Assembly: GCA_040768125.1 (NCBI GenBank)
Contig: JAXGNG010000001.1
Location: 1,550,001-1,614,000 of the forward strand
Length of the DNA: 64,000 nt
DNA from: RBG-16-49-21 sp040768125
GTDB taxonomy: Bacteria > Spirochaetota > UBA4802 > UBA5550
Direction: 5' to 3'
A program made the position numbers and the translations under genes. Every line of letters starts with the position of its first letter. The first letter of the stretch is position 1. The notes below the pieces were generated by a model. It saw only the letters and a program-made list of their open reading frames with translations, searched no databases and had not been told where the DNA came from. Of the stretch, positions 51,843 through 60,799 are shown piece after piece.

Positions 51843-52847
51843 TTACCGCGGAGGCGCTTTCTTCACGCCGCGCGCGTCTCCCCCGGCGACCCGCCGCGAG
51901 AACTCGACGATCTCGCGCAGGACGAGGTCGCGGTTCGTCCTGTCATATTTGCTCAGGAGCACGTGGCTCCCCGGCTCCACCGCCACCGCCCTGTTCAGGG
52001 GATGGGGACCCGTGTCGCCGCCGAAGCGCGCGAAGGCCTCTTTCATCCGGGGCACCGAGGCGGACTCGTCTCCCTCGTTGTAGAGCATGAGCACGGGGAC
52101 ACGTATCGATTCGTAGATCGCGTCGCGGGCGATGAGGCGGTGCAGGTCCACGAGCTGGGCCGTGGAGGCGAGGTACTGTTCACGGTACCAGTATTTTGTC
52201 CAGTTGTCCTCCTCCGGGGGGACCGGCGCGGGGCTCACCCTCATCGGCATGAGGGCGGTGATCAGCCTGAAGAGGGGATAGTGGTAGAGGAGCCGCGCCG
52301 AGGGGTCATGGAAGTCGTAGTAGGGGGAGGAGAGGACCAGGGCGGCGATCCTCTCGGGGTAGCGCGCCCCCAGGTAGGTGGCGATGAGCCCCCCCATGCT
52401 CGTGCCGACGACGATCACCCGGTCACCGAGCCTTTCCATCATGCGCAGGGCGTCGATGGAATCGTCGAGGTGCATCGACATGGTTGCGTTTTTCTGGTCC
52501 TCGATGTTCGTGCCGTGGCCCCGGAGGCGAAGGTAGTAGGTGTTGGCCCGGAGCCTCTTCGCCGCCATGTCAAGGATGTATTCGCCTTCACCGCGGCTTG
52601 CGCCGAAGCCGTGTATGTAGAGAAACGCCAGGGGGGTCTTTCCCTTGGAGTGGCGCACGAGCTTTTCCTCGTTCCCGGGCCGGGCGGACAGGGAACGGCT
52701 CGTTGCGAGCTTTTCGCGGTAGAATTCCCCGAATGAGGAGGGGAGCGGCGTGTTCCGGTACTCGTAGGACGGGAGCACAAGATGGTAGTAGAGGATATAG
52801 GCCCCTACCGCCAGGAGGGGTATGATAAGGGCGAGGATCGTTTTCAT
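51843..52847 (-). CDS. Membrane-anchored alpha/beta hydrolase (lysophospholipase-like)
   Basis: A 334-residue serine hydrolase with an N-terminal membrane anchor (about residues 3-23). The nucleophile is in VVGTSMGGLIAT (about 144), the Asp in LYNEGDESASV and the His in EPGSHVLLSK. The HGFGASRGEGEYI and LRLRGHGTN motifs place it near carboxylesterases and monoglyceride or lysophospholipid lipases. It follows glpQ by 28 bases and so is the third gene of a glpT-glpQ cassette. A GGGAG ribosome site precedes the ATG. Confidence 0.82.
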   Translation of the reverse strand: MKTILALIIPLLAVGAYILYYHLVLPSYEYRNTPLPSSFGEFYREKLATSRSLSARPGNEEKLVRHSKGKTPLAFLYIHGFGASRGEGEYILDMAAKRLRANTYYLRLRGHGTNIEDQKNATMSMHLDDSIDALRMMERLGDRVIVVGTSMGGLIATYLGARYPERIAALVLSSPYYDFHDPSARLLYHYPLFRLITALMPMRVSPAPVPPEEDNWTKYWYREQYLASTAQLVDLHRLIARDAIYESIRVPVLMLYNEGDESASVPRMKEAFARFGGDTGPHPLNRAVAVEPGSHVLLSKYDRTNRDLVLREIVEFSRRVAGGDARGVKKAPPR

Positions 52848-52875
52848 TAGGCGCTCCCGTTATTGAAATATTGGA

Positions 52876-53859
52876 TCAGAATCCATGCCGCGCGAGTATC
52901 GCCTCCGGCGCGTCCCCCCTTCCGCGACCCCGCGTCTCCAGGAGAATATCGGGGCGGTCCGTGAAAAGGCCGTCGGCGCCGAAGAACGTGATGAGTCGCA
53001 TCTGCCAGGGCAGGTTGATGGTGTACACGTGGACCAGGAGGCCCGCCCGGCGCGCCGGCCCCGTGTGCCAGGGATAGGCGAGATAGCCCACGGGACCGAT
53101 CCCCGTGCCCGCGGCGCGGGCGTCGCGCACCAGGGCCTCCCAGGACCCGCGGTCCCGCTCGGTATCCTCGTCGACGAGGTACACCCTGGGGACTTCCGGC
53201 GCGAGGCCGGCGAGCTTCGCGAGGCTTTCGAGGCTGAAGGACTGGAAGATCAGCCGTCCCTTTTTCGCTGGGTTCCCGATCCATCCCCGACGGCGGAGAA
53301 GGCGCACCAGTTCCCCCTCGATGCCGGGATGGAGTTCCGGCGACTTGGTCTCGATGTAGAGGCCCGGCGGCTCCGCGGCTCGGTCCGTGATATCGATGAT
53401 CTCCTCCAGGGTGGGAATCGCGACCCCGGCGAAGGATTGCCGTGCGCGATCGGGGTAACGGGCGTTGAACCATGACCCCGCGTCGAGGCGCCGGAGATCC
53501 GCCAGGGTGAACGAGGCTACGGGGTCCCTCTCCCTGCCGGGAAATATCTCCCTGACGTTGGTGGTGCGCTCCAGGGTGTCGTCGTGGAGGGCAACGATGA
53601 CCCCGTCGGCGGTGCGCTGGACGTCCATTTCAAGGTAGTCGGCGCCGAGGTCCCGGGCGAGGAGGTAGGCCGGGACCGTCTCCTCCGGCGCGTCGTGGGA
53701 GGAGCCGCGGTGCGCGATGACGGCGCGGCAGGCAATGCCGCTCTCCCCGGCGCGTTTTTCGCAGGGCGGGGGGAGCGCCACCTCGTAGAGGAGAAGGGCC
53801 GCCAGGACCGCGGCGGCCGCGAGTAGCGGCGCGAGAAGGGCGGCTATTTTTTTCTTCAT
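52876..53859 (-). CDS. glpQ: Glycerophosphodiester phosphodiesterase
   Basis: A 327-residue exported enzyme splitting glycerophosphodiesters into glycerol 3-phosphate and an alcohol. An N-terminal hydrophobic segment (about 5-28) anchors or exports it. Catalytic residues are the His in VIAHRGSSHDAPEET, Glu/Asp in YLEMDVQR, and the His in VALHDDTLERT. The ATG at 53859 has a GGGAGG site; an earlier in-frame ATG at 53916 overlaps glpT. GlpT directly upstream would import the product. Confidence 0.9.
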   Translation of the reverse strand: MKKKIAALLAPLLAAAAVLAALLLYEVALPPPCEKRAGESGIACRAVIAHRGSSHDAPEETVPAYLLARDLGADYLEMDVQRTADGVIVALHDDTLERTTNVREIFPGRERDPVASFTLADLRRLDAGSWFNARYPDRARQSFAGVAIPTLEEIIDITDRAAEPPGLYIETKSPELHPGIEGELVRLLRRRGWIGNPAKKGRLIFQSFSLESLAKLAGLAPEVPRVYLVDEDTERDRGSWEALVRDARAAGTGIGPVGYLAYPWHTGPARRAGLLVHVYTINLPWQMRLITFFGADGLFTDRPDILLETRGRGRGDAPEAILARHGF

Positions 53860-53893
53860 GGATGCGTTACCTCCCTTACGGTATCGGGCCCGG

Positions 53894-55231
53894 TCATGAA
53901 TGTTCCTCCCGGTCATGGGCCTTCCACGTGAACGCGAGGAAGAAGATCGCCAGGGCGCAGGAGGCGATGATAACGAAGATGCCCCCGTCCCAGCTCGTGT
54001 ACTGCACCACGGTGCCGATGCCCAGCTCGGCGATGGTCGCCCCGCCCAGGTAGCCGAAGAGCCCCGTGAACCCCGCCGCCGTGCCCGCGGCCTTCTTGGG
54101 GACCAGGTCCACGGCGCCCACGCCGATCAGCATCACGGGCCCATAAATGAGAAAGCCGATGAGGGAGAGGCTGATTGAATCGACGAGCGGGTTGCCCGGG
54201 GGATTGAGCCAGTACGCCATGACCGCGGCGGTGACCATGATCATGTAGATGATGGAGACCGGTGCGCGCCGACCCGAGAACCAGCGGTCGCTCATCCACC
54301 CGGCGATGAGCGTTCCCGGGATGCCCGCGTACTCGTAGAAAAAGAACTGCATCCGCGAAAGGGAATCGGAGCTTCCCTTTACCGCGGTGAGGTATGTGGG
54401 GGCCCAGTCGAGGACGCCGTAGCGTACCACGTAGACGAAAACATTGGCCAGGGCGAGGAACCAGAGGAAGCGGTTTTTCAGCACGTAGGTGAAGAATATC
54501 TCCCGCGCCCCGAGTTCCCGTTCCCTGTCGTCCACGGCCGTCTGGGGGTAATCGTCCCTGTACTCCTCGATGGGGGGGAGCCCCACGGACTGCGGGGTGT
54601 CGCGGAGAAACACGATAATGAGGAGACCCATGGAAATGGCCATGGCGGCGGGCACGTAGAACACGCTCTGCCAGGATGAAAAGAGAATGATGGCAAGGCT
54701 GCCCACGGGGCCGACGAGGCCGCCGCCCACGTTATGGGCGATGTTCCACAGGGCGAACATGGTGCCGCGCTCGCGGTCGGAATACCAGTGGGTGAGGGTG
54801 CGCGCGCAGGGGGGCCATCCCATGCCCTGGAACCAGCCGTTGAGCAGCCAGAGGACCGCCATGATCCAGACGGAATGCGCCGAGGAGAAGAGCAGGTTTA
54901 CGATTCCGGAAAGGATCAGCCCCAGGGCCATGAAGTAGCGGGGATTGGACCGGTCCGACACGTTCCCCATGACGAACTTGCTCACGCCGTAGGCCACGGA
55001 GAGCCCCGCGGCGATGAGGCCCACGTCCCCGGTGGTGAAGCCGTATTCCCGTATCAGGTAGGGCTTGGCGAGGGAGAAGTTCTTTCGCACGAGGTAGTAT
55101 CCGGCGTAGCCGAAAAAGACGGTGAGCATCACCTGGAAACGGTAGCGCCGGTAGGAGGGGCCGATGCGCTCCTCGGGAAGCCGATCGATGAAGGGCGCCG
55201 GCCGGATTATGGAAAAGGGCTTGATCTTCAT
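53894..55231 (-). CDS. glpT: Glycerol-3-phosphate transporter
   Basis: A 445-residue MFS antiporter exchanging glycerol 3-phosphate for phosphate. The organophosphate family signature appears as YRRYRFQVMLTVFFGYAGYY near the start and as ARTLTHWYSDRERGTMFALW after helix 4. Twelve helices are predicted. The ATG at 55231 is preferred over an in-frame GTG at 55240. It is the first gene of the minus-strand cassette with glpQ and a hydrolase. A hexose-phosphate substrate is less likely given glpQ. Confidence 0.9.
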   Translation of the reverse strand: MKIKPFSIIRPAPFIDRLPEERIGPSYRRYRFQVMLTVFFGYAGYYLVRKNFSLAKPYLIREYGFTTGDVGLIAAGLSVAYGVSKFVMGNVSDRSNPRYFMALGLILSGIVNLLFSSAHSVWIMAVLWLLNGWFQGMGWPPCARTLTHWYSDRERGTMFALWNIAHNVGGGLVGPVGSLAIILFSSWQSVFYVPAAMAISMGLLIIVFLRDTPQSVGLPPIEEYRDDYPQTAVDDRERELGAREIFFTYVLKNRFLWFLALANVFVYVVRYGVLDWAPTYLTAVKGSSDSLSRMQFFFYEYAGIPGTLIAGWMSDRWFSGRRAPVSIIYMIMVTAAVMAYWLNPPGNPLVDSISLSLIGFLIYGPVMLIGVGAVDLVPKKAAGTAAGFTGLFGYLGGATIAELGIGTVVQYTSWDGGIFVIIASCALAIFFLAFTWKAHDREEHS

Positions 55232-55291
55232 TGGATTCACGCCGCGCGGGCCATCGCTTCCACCCTCCGGTCGGCCATGCGCGTCGCAGTA

Positions 55292-55319
55292 ATCCTACCA
55301 TGGCGGCGGATTTTGTCAA
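55292..55319 (-). promoter_or_regulatory. glpT promoter
   Basis: On the minus strand TTGACA (55314-55319), 16 bases, TAGGAT (55292-55297), followed by a leader of about 55 bases. Confidence 0.7.
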
Positions 55320-55401
55320 GGAATGATTTCCCGGCACGCGCCTGGGCGCCCTTCCCGTGCCGCCCTGCGGGCCACGGTCCCTTCCCGGCGATTTTATCTG
55401 A

Positions 55402-55430
55402 TTGACAATATCGTGCCGGGGCGGTAAGGG
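55402..55430 (+). promoter_or_regulatory. Promoter of the small gene before cysD
   Basis: TTGACA (55402-55407), 17 bases, TAAGGG (55425-55430). The -10 is poor. It may serve the following small gene and cysD-cysNC. Confidence 0.5.
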
Positions 55431-55457
55431 GGTCAGACGCGCCCTGGCCCCGCTGCG

Positions 55458-55793
55458 GTGAAGGATGCGCGGACCATCTGTTTCAAGGCTGCCATGGATA
55501 AAAAAGAATGTTTCCGGGAATTCAGGGACGGGAAACGGAGCCTGTTTTTTCTCGTTACCCGCGACTGCGCGGATGAGATACGCCAGCGGCACATGTTCTA
55601 CCGGAGGGTCGACGACCGTAAGATCTCGACAATCGGATTCATCTCAGAGGATGACGCCGCCGGCGTGCTGAACGCCGTGATACGGGACCGGGAGAACTGG
55701 AAGATCGTTCGGATCGACGTCCTTGCCTTCGACGCCTTCCTCGACGGACTGGACGATGATTTCCGCGAGAATCTCCTGTTCGAGATGATGTGA
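55458..55793 (+). CDS. Small protein of unknown function before cysD
   Basis: A 111-residue protein starting with GTG at 55458, or 99 residues from the ATG at 55494. The sequence is mixed alpha/beta with many charged residues (RHMFYRRVDDRKISTIGFISEDD, WKIVRIDVLAFDAFL). No motif is recognised. It lies 24 bases before cysD and reads in the same direction, so it probably belongs to the sulfate-activation operon. Confidence 0.6.
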   Translation: MKDARTICFKAAMDKKECFREFRDGKRSLFFLVTRDCADEIRQRHMFYRRVDDRKISTIGFISEDDAAGVLNAVIRDRENWKIVRIDVLAFDAFLDGLDDDFRENLLFEMM

Positions 55794-55817
55794 AGGGGCC
55801 GGTGGGGGAGCGGGCTG

Positions 55818-56726
55818 ATGACTGATCGTCAAGTAACGCACCTGAAAGAACTCGAGGCGGAGAGCATCTACATCATCCGCGAGGTCGCCGCGGAGTTCGA
55901 GCGCCCGGTGATGCTCTACTCCATCGGCAAAGACTCCAGTGTCATGCTCCGCCTGGCGATGAAGGCCTTCTACCCGGGCAAGCCCCCCTTTCCCCTGATG
56001 CATATCGATACCACCTGGAAGTTCCGCGAGATGATCGAGTTCCGCGACCGTTACGTCAGGGAACTGGGGCTCGAGTGCATCACCTACGTGAACGAGGAGG
56101 GCCTGCGAGAGGGCGTCAACCCCTTCACACACGGGAGCAGGGTCTATACCGACATCATGAAGACCGAGGCCCTGAAGCAGGCCCTCGATACATACGGTTT
56201 CGACGCGGCCTTCGGCGGGGCCCGGCGCGACGAGGAGAAATCCAGGGCCAAGGAGCGGGTCTATTCCTTCCGCGACCGGCAGCATCGATGGGACCCGAAA
56301 AACCAGCGCCCGGAGCTCTGGCATACCTACAATGCCAGGATCAACCGGGGGGAAAGCATCCGCGTGTTTCCCCTCTCGAACTGGACGGAGCTTGACGTGT
56401 GGCTCTACATCCACCTGGAGAACATTCCCGTGGTGCCGCTCTACTTCGCGAAGGAGCGTCCCGTGGTGGAGCGCGACGGCACCCTTATCCTGGTGGACGA
56501 TGACCGGCTGAAGCTTCTTCCCGGAGAGCGACCCGGCATGGAGATGGTGCGGTTCCGTACCCTGGGCTGCTACCCGCTTTCCGGCGCGATCCGGTCATCG
56601 GCGGCCACCCTGCCCGAAATCATCCAGGAGATGCTCCTGGCGCGCTATTCGGAGCGCCAGGGAAGGCTCATCGATTTTGACCAGGCGGGTTCGATGGAAG
56701 AGAAGAAGAAGCAGGGCTATTTCTAG
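55818..56726 (+). CDS. cysD: Sulfate adenylyltransferase subunit 2
   Basis: A 302-residue subunit of ATP sulfurylase that makes APS. The PP-loop motif SIGKDSSVML lies at about residue 36, FGGARRDEEKSRAKER at about 135 and FPLSNWTELDVW at about 185. The C-terminal GRLIDFDQAGSMEEKKKQGYF region is typical. It needs the GTPase partner CysN, which is encoded 28 bases downstream as a fusion with CysC. Confidence 0.96.
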   Translation: MTDRQVTHLKELEAESIYIIREVAAEFERPVMLYSIGKDSSVMLRLAMKAFYPGKPPFPLMHIDTTWKFREMIEFRDRYVRELGLECITYVNEEGLREGVNPFTHGSRVYTDIMKTEALKQALDTYGFDAAFGGARRDEEKSRAKERVYSFRDRQHRWDPKNQRPELWHTYNARINRGESIRVFPLSNWTELDVWLYIHLENIPVVPLYFAKERPVVERDGTLILVDDDRLKLLPGERPGMEMVRFRTLGCYPLSGAIRSSAATLPEIIQEMLLARYSERQGRLIDFDQAGSMEEKKKQGYF

Positions 56727-56754
56727 TGACGGGCCGCGCCCCGGGGAGAAGGAT

Positions 56755-58674
56755 ATGACGGCGCCCGAGCATGACCTCATACGCAATGACATTGAATCAT
56801 ACCTGGCACTCCATGAGAGCAAGGAACTCCTCCGCTTCATTACCTGCGGCAGCGTCGATGACGGCAAGAGCACGCTGATCGGCCGCCTCCTCCACGATTC
56901 CAAACTCATCTACGAAGACCATCTCGCGGCGGTGCGAAGCGACAGCAGAAAGTACGGCACCACTGGGGACGACATGGACCTGGCCCTTTTGGTGGACGGC
57001 CTCCAGGCCGAGCGGGAGCAGGGGATCACCATAGACGTGGCCTATCGCTATTTCTCCACGGCGCGGCGCAAGTTCATCATCGCCGACACGCCGGGCCACG
57101 AGCAGTACACCCGCAACATGGCCACGGGGGCCTCGACGGCGTCCCTGGCGGTGATCCTGGTGGACGCGCGGAATGGCATCCAGCGGCAGACCCGGCGCCA
57201 CAGCTTCATCGTGTCGCTTCTGGGTATCAGGCGCATCGTCATCGCCGTCAACAAGATGGACCTGGTGCATTACGACAGGGAGGTTTTCGAGCGGATCGCC
57301 GGGGATTACCGGGAGTTTCTGAAGAACCTCCCTCCCTGCGAGGCATGGTTCATACCCCTCTCGGCCCTCAGGGGGGACAACGTGGTGCACGGCAGCGAGG
57401 CCATGCCCTGGTACGGGGGGCCGGCGCTCATGGAGCTCCTTGAAACCGTGCCCATCGACGGCGGTCGCGATGAACGGGGCCTCCGTTTCCCCGTGCAGTA
57501 CGTGAACAGGCCGGGGCCCGATTTCCGCGGCTACTGCGGAACCGTCGTTTCAGGGACGCTGCGGAGCGGCGACGAGATAGTGGCGCTGCCGTCCATGGTG
57601 CGGACCAGGGTGAAAACGATCGTCACCTTCGACGGCGATCGCGACGAGGCCTTTTCCCCCCTCTCGGTGACCGTGACCCTCGAGGATGAGATCGACGTGA
57701 GCCGGGGCGACATGTTCGCCCGCGAGGAGGACCTCCCCGTGGTGGGGTCTTTTTTCGACGCAACGCTGATCTGGATGGCCGAGGCGCCCCTGGAGCCGGG
57801 GCGGCTCTACGAGATGAAATTCGCCCATACCCTCACCCAGGGGTCCATCGAGGAGATCCATCACCAGGTGGACGTGAATACCATGGCCCACATCCGCGTG
57901 GAGCAGCTCCACCTGAACGAGATCGGGTACTGCCGGGTCCGGCTCTCAAGGCCCGTTGTCTTTGACTCCTACGAGCGTTCCCGCGCCACGGGGGGCTTTA
58001 TCGTGATCGACCGGGTGACCCACGGCACCGTCGCCGCGGGACTCATCGCCACGAGCACGGCGGCGCCGGAAAACCGCCGCTCCGAAAACGTGGTGTGGCA
58101 GAAACAGGCCCTTTCCAGGGACCTCCGCGCCCACCTGAAGCGGCAGAAACCCTGCATCCTCTGGCTCACGGGGCTGAGCGGATCGGGCAAATCCACCGTG
58201 GCGGACGCCCTGGAACAGCGGCTCTACGGCATGGGGCACCATACCTACCTGCTGGACGGAGACAACATACGCCACGGGCTGAACCGGGACCTGGGGTTCG
58301 GGGAGGCGGACCGGGCGGAGAACATCCGGCGAATCGGCGAAGTCTGCAGGCTCTTCGTGGATGCCGGGGTCATCGTCCTGACGGCTTTTATCTCGCCCTA
58401 TCGCAACGACAGGAACATCGTGCGCGGCGCCGTGGAAAAAAGTGAATTCATTGAGATCCACGTGGCCACGCCCATCGAAGTGTGCGAGTCCAGGGACGTG
58501 AAGGGGCTCTACGCCCGGGCGCGGCGGGGGGAGATCCGGAATTTCACCGGCATCGACGCGCCCTACGAGGCGCCCGAGTACCCGGAGATCACGATCGATA
58601 CCTCCGTGGACACCATCGACGCCTGCGTGGACAGGATCCTGGGCTACCTGAAAAAGAAACAGATCATCTACTGA
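56755..58674 (+). CDS. cysNC: Bifunctional sulfate adenylyltransferase subunit 1 / APS kinase
   Basis: A 639-residue fusion. Residues 20-440 are a CysN GTPase: P-loop CGSVDDGKSTLIGRL, switch-2 ADTPGHEQYTRN and NKMDLVHYD. Residues 455-639 are a CysC kinase with P-loop GLSGSGKSTVADAL and DGDNIRHGLNRDLGF. The fusion makes PAPS from sulfate with CysD. No reductase is present here, so reduction is encoded elsewhere or the PAPS feeds sulfation. The start follows a GGGGAGAAGG site. Confidence 0.96.
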   Translation: MTAPEHDLIRNDIESYLALHESKELLRFITCGSVDDGKSTLIGRLLHDSKLIYEDHLAAVRSDSRKYGTTGDDMDLALLVDGLQAEREQGITIDVAYRYFSTARRKFIIADTPGHEQYTRNMATGASTASLAVILVDARNGIQRQTRRHSFIVSLLGIRRIVIAVNKMDLVHYDREVFERIAGDYREFLKNLPPCEAWFIPLSALRGDNVVHGSEAMPWYGGPALMELLETVPIDGGRDERGLRFPVQYVNRPGPDFRGYCGTVVSGTLRSGDEIVALPSMVRTRVKTIVTFDGDRDEAFSPLSVTVTLEDEIDVSRGDMFAREEDLPVVGSFFDATLIWMAEAPLEPGRLYEMKFAHTLTQGSIEEIHHQVDVNTMAHIRVEQLHLNEIGYCRVRLSRPVVFDSYERSRATGGFIVIDRVTHGTVAAGLIATSTAAPENRRSENVVWQKQALSRDLRAHLKRQKPCILWLTGLSGSGKSTVADALEQRLYGMGHHTYLLDGDNIRHGLNRDLGFGEADRAENIRRIGEVCRLFVDAGVIVLTAFISPYRNDRNIVRGAVEKSEFIEIHVATPIEVCESRDVKGLYARARRGEIRNFTGIDAPYEAPEYPEITIDTSVDTIDACVDRILGYLKKKQIIY

Positions 58675-58712
58675 GCGACGCGGCGGGGCGTGCCCGGACC
58701 AGAAATATTTAC

Positions 58713-58741
58713 TTGACAATAATCCGTCGTCGAAACCTTCT
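58713..58741 (+). promoter_or_regulatory. glyA promoter
   Basis: TTGACA (58713-58718) is clear; the -10 is weak, with CCTTCT or CTTCTA 17-18 bases later. The ATG lies about 45 bases downstream. Confidence 0.45.
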
Positions 58742-58784
58742 ACACCTGTCATTACGCCCAACATCAAGAAAAGGATAACCAGCC

Positions 58785-60029
58785 ATGACCCGATTCGTAT
58801 CCCGCGTCGACCCTGAAATGAACAGAATCCTTGACGGCGAGCTTGAGCGCCAGCGCACCACCCTGATGATGATTCCCTCGGAGAACTACGCGGGATCCGC
58901 GGTCCTCGAGGCACAGGGGAGCGTCATGACCAACAAGTACGCCGAGGGATATCCCGGCAAGCGCTACTACAACGGCTGCCGGTTCATGGATGAGGCGGAG
59001 AGCCTCGCCATCGAGCGCTGCAGGGAGCTCTTTCGCGTGGAGCACGCCAACGTACAGCTCAACGCCGGCGCCTCGGCGAACATGTGCGCCTACTACGCCC
59101 TCCTCGAACACGGGGATACCATCATGGCAATGGACCTGAACCACGGCGGGCACCTGACCCACGGCAAGGACATCAACTTCTCCGGCAAGTACTACAAATT
59201 CGTCTCTTACGGCGTCAGCAGGGATACCGAGGTCCTCGACCTCGACGAGATCCGGAAGGCAGCCCTGGAGCATCGGCCGAAGCTCATCGTGGTGGGAGCG
59301 AGCTCCTATCCCCGCGCCATCGACTTCGAGAAGTGGCGCGCCCTGGCCGACGAGGCGGGGTCGATGCTCATGGCGGACATTTCCCACATCGCGGGTCTCA
59401 TCGCGGCGGGGGCGCACCCGGACCCCGCGCCCTGGTGCGACGTCATCACGTCGACGACACACAAGACCCTCCGGGGCCCCCGGGGGGCCATCATCATGAG
59501 CAGGAAGGAATACGCAGCGGCCATCGACAAGGCGGTGTTCCCCGGCATCCAGGCCGGCCCCCTCATGCACGCCATCGCGGCGAAGGCGGTCTGCTTCAAG
59601 GAGGCCCAGGGGGAGGAATTCAAGCGCGACCAGCGGCAGACCGTGGCGAACTGCCTCCGCCTTGCCGATGTCTTCGCCTCACGGGGCTACCGCCTGGTAT
59701 CCGGCGGGACCGACACCCACCTCCTCCTGATCGACCTGGAGAAGCGGGTCGACGGCAAGGTCGCGGCGGACCTCCTCGAGTCGGTCGACATCATCATCAA
59801 CAAGAACGTGATCCCCTTCGACACGCGGACCCCGGTGCGCCCCAGCGGGATTCGGATGGGCACCCCCGCCCTCACCAGCAGGGGCATGAAAGAGGACGAG
59901 ATGAGTCTCATCGCCGGTCTCATCGCCGATATCCTCGACAACCCGGATGACGAATCCGCGAAGAAGAAGGCCAAGAAAGGGGTCGCGGACCTCTGCCGCG
60001 CCTTCCCGCTCTATCCGGAGCTCGGCTGA
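58785..60029 (+). CDS. glyA: Serine hydroxymethyltransferase
   Basis: A 414-residue PLP enzyme interconverting serine and glycine while loading tetrahydrofolate. IPSENYAGSAVLEAQGS, KYAEGYPGKRYYNGC, VQLNAGASAN and the PLP Lys in TSTTHKTLRGPRGA are conserved. It uses the folate pathway to which folP contributes. The end overlaps the convergent ankyrin gene by 19 bases. Confidence 0.97.
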   Translation: MTRFVSRVDPEMNRILDGELERQRTTLMMIPSENYAGSAVLEAQGSVMTNKYAEGYPGKRYYNGCRFMDEAESLAIERCRELFRVEHANVQLNAGASANMCAYYALLEHGDTIMAMDLNHGGHLTHGKDINFSGKYYKFVSYGVSRDTEVLDLDEIRKAALEHRPKLIVVGASSYPRAIDFEKWRALADEAGSMLMADISHIAGLIAAGAHPDPAPWCDVITSTTHKTLRGPRGAIIMSRKEYAAAIDKAVFPGIQAGPLMHAIAAKAVCFKEAQGEEFKRDQRQTVANCLRLADVFASRGYRLVSGGTDTHLLLIDLEKRVDGKVAADLLESVDIIINKNVIPFDTRTPVRPSGIRMGTPALTSRGMKEDEMSLIAGLIADILDNPDDESAKKKAKKGVADLCRAFPLYPELG

Positions 60030-60538
60030 GCCTCCGGGGTATCGTTTTCCTGATCCTCCTCCGGCGTTTCCGGAGCGGCGCTCTTCAGCAGGAGTATGGT
60101 CTTCTCATGGCCATACTCCTCTGCGTACATGAGGGCGGTGAAACCGTAATCGTTGGCCTTCCCGGGATCGGCCCCGTGCTCCAGGAGGAGCCGCACCGCC
60201 GGGGCGTATCCGTAATAGGCCGCGACGATGAGGGGGGTGCTTCCGGTTCTCACGGTTCCGTACACCCCCGCCGTGGGGATGTTCGGGTCCGCCCCGTTCT
60301 CCAGGAGGAAACGCGCCACGGCGTTATGGCGGTAGTAGACTGCCCAGAGGAGGGGGGCCCACCCCCACCGGTCATACCTGTTGACGTCGGCCCCGTGGCT
60401 CACCAGTGTCTGCGCCCGCGCGAGGTTGCCGTTGTACGCGGCCTCGGATAGCCCCCCGGATGCGCATCCCTGGAGCGCCATCCCGGCGAGGAGTATCAAC
60501 GCCGGGGCGAGGGCGCCGGAAGCTTTTTTCCCCATCAT
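60011..60538 (-). CDS. Ankyrin-repeat lipoprotein
   Basis: A 175-residue lipoprotein with lipobox LQGC (about residue 25). Four ankyrin repeats follow (about 30-155), each with the turn-helix-helix pattern, for example NLARAQTLVSHGADVNRYDRWG, PAVRLLLEHGADPGKANDYG and TALMYAEEYGHEKTILLLKS. The tail is acidic. It probably binds another envelope protein. A GGGAGG ribosome site precedes the ATG. Confidence 0.88.
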   Translation of the reverse strand: MMGKKASGALAPALILLAGMALQGCASGGLSEAAYNGNLARAQTLVSHGADVNRYDRWGWAPLLWAVYYRHNAVARFLLENGADPNIPTAGVYGTVRTGSTPLIVAAYYGYAPAVRLLLEHGADPGKANDYGFTALMYAEEYGHEKTILLLKSAAPETPEEDQENDTPEAQPSSG

Positions 60539-60567
60539 GTGCCTCCCGTATCGAGGATGATTCCACC

Positions 60568-60591
60568 GCGGGGACAGGGTCCCCGCTTTTT
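60568..60591 (+). terminator. Terminator-like hairpin upstream of the ankyrin gene
   Basis: GCGGGGAC (60568-60575) pairs with GTCCCCGC (60579-60586) around AGG, followed by TTTTT on plus. It would stop plus-strand transcripts passing glyA, and also lies in the ankyrin gene leader on minus. A REP-like palindrome is an alternative reading. Confidence 0.65.
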
Positions 60592-60799
60592 GATCCCGGT
60601 TCCCCTTCCGGGGTTCTCATGTAATACCTTGGCGGCGGCAGTTGCCGGAAAAAAATATTTCTACGGTGTCTCGGGATGCCGTAAGCGTGAAAGACCGACC
60701 GGGACGAGAGGTTCTCGATACGTGCGAGGGATGTGAATATCCAGGGGTGGATCTCCCGGCAGCGCGGTCGGGCGGTCCTTTCCATGGTAACGTCCCGCA

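Noticed and set aside
58742..58784. Riboswitch in the glyA leader
   Set aside because: Only about 45 bases lie between the likely promoter and the ATG, too short for a known glycine or folate riboswitch.
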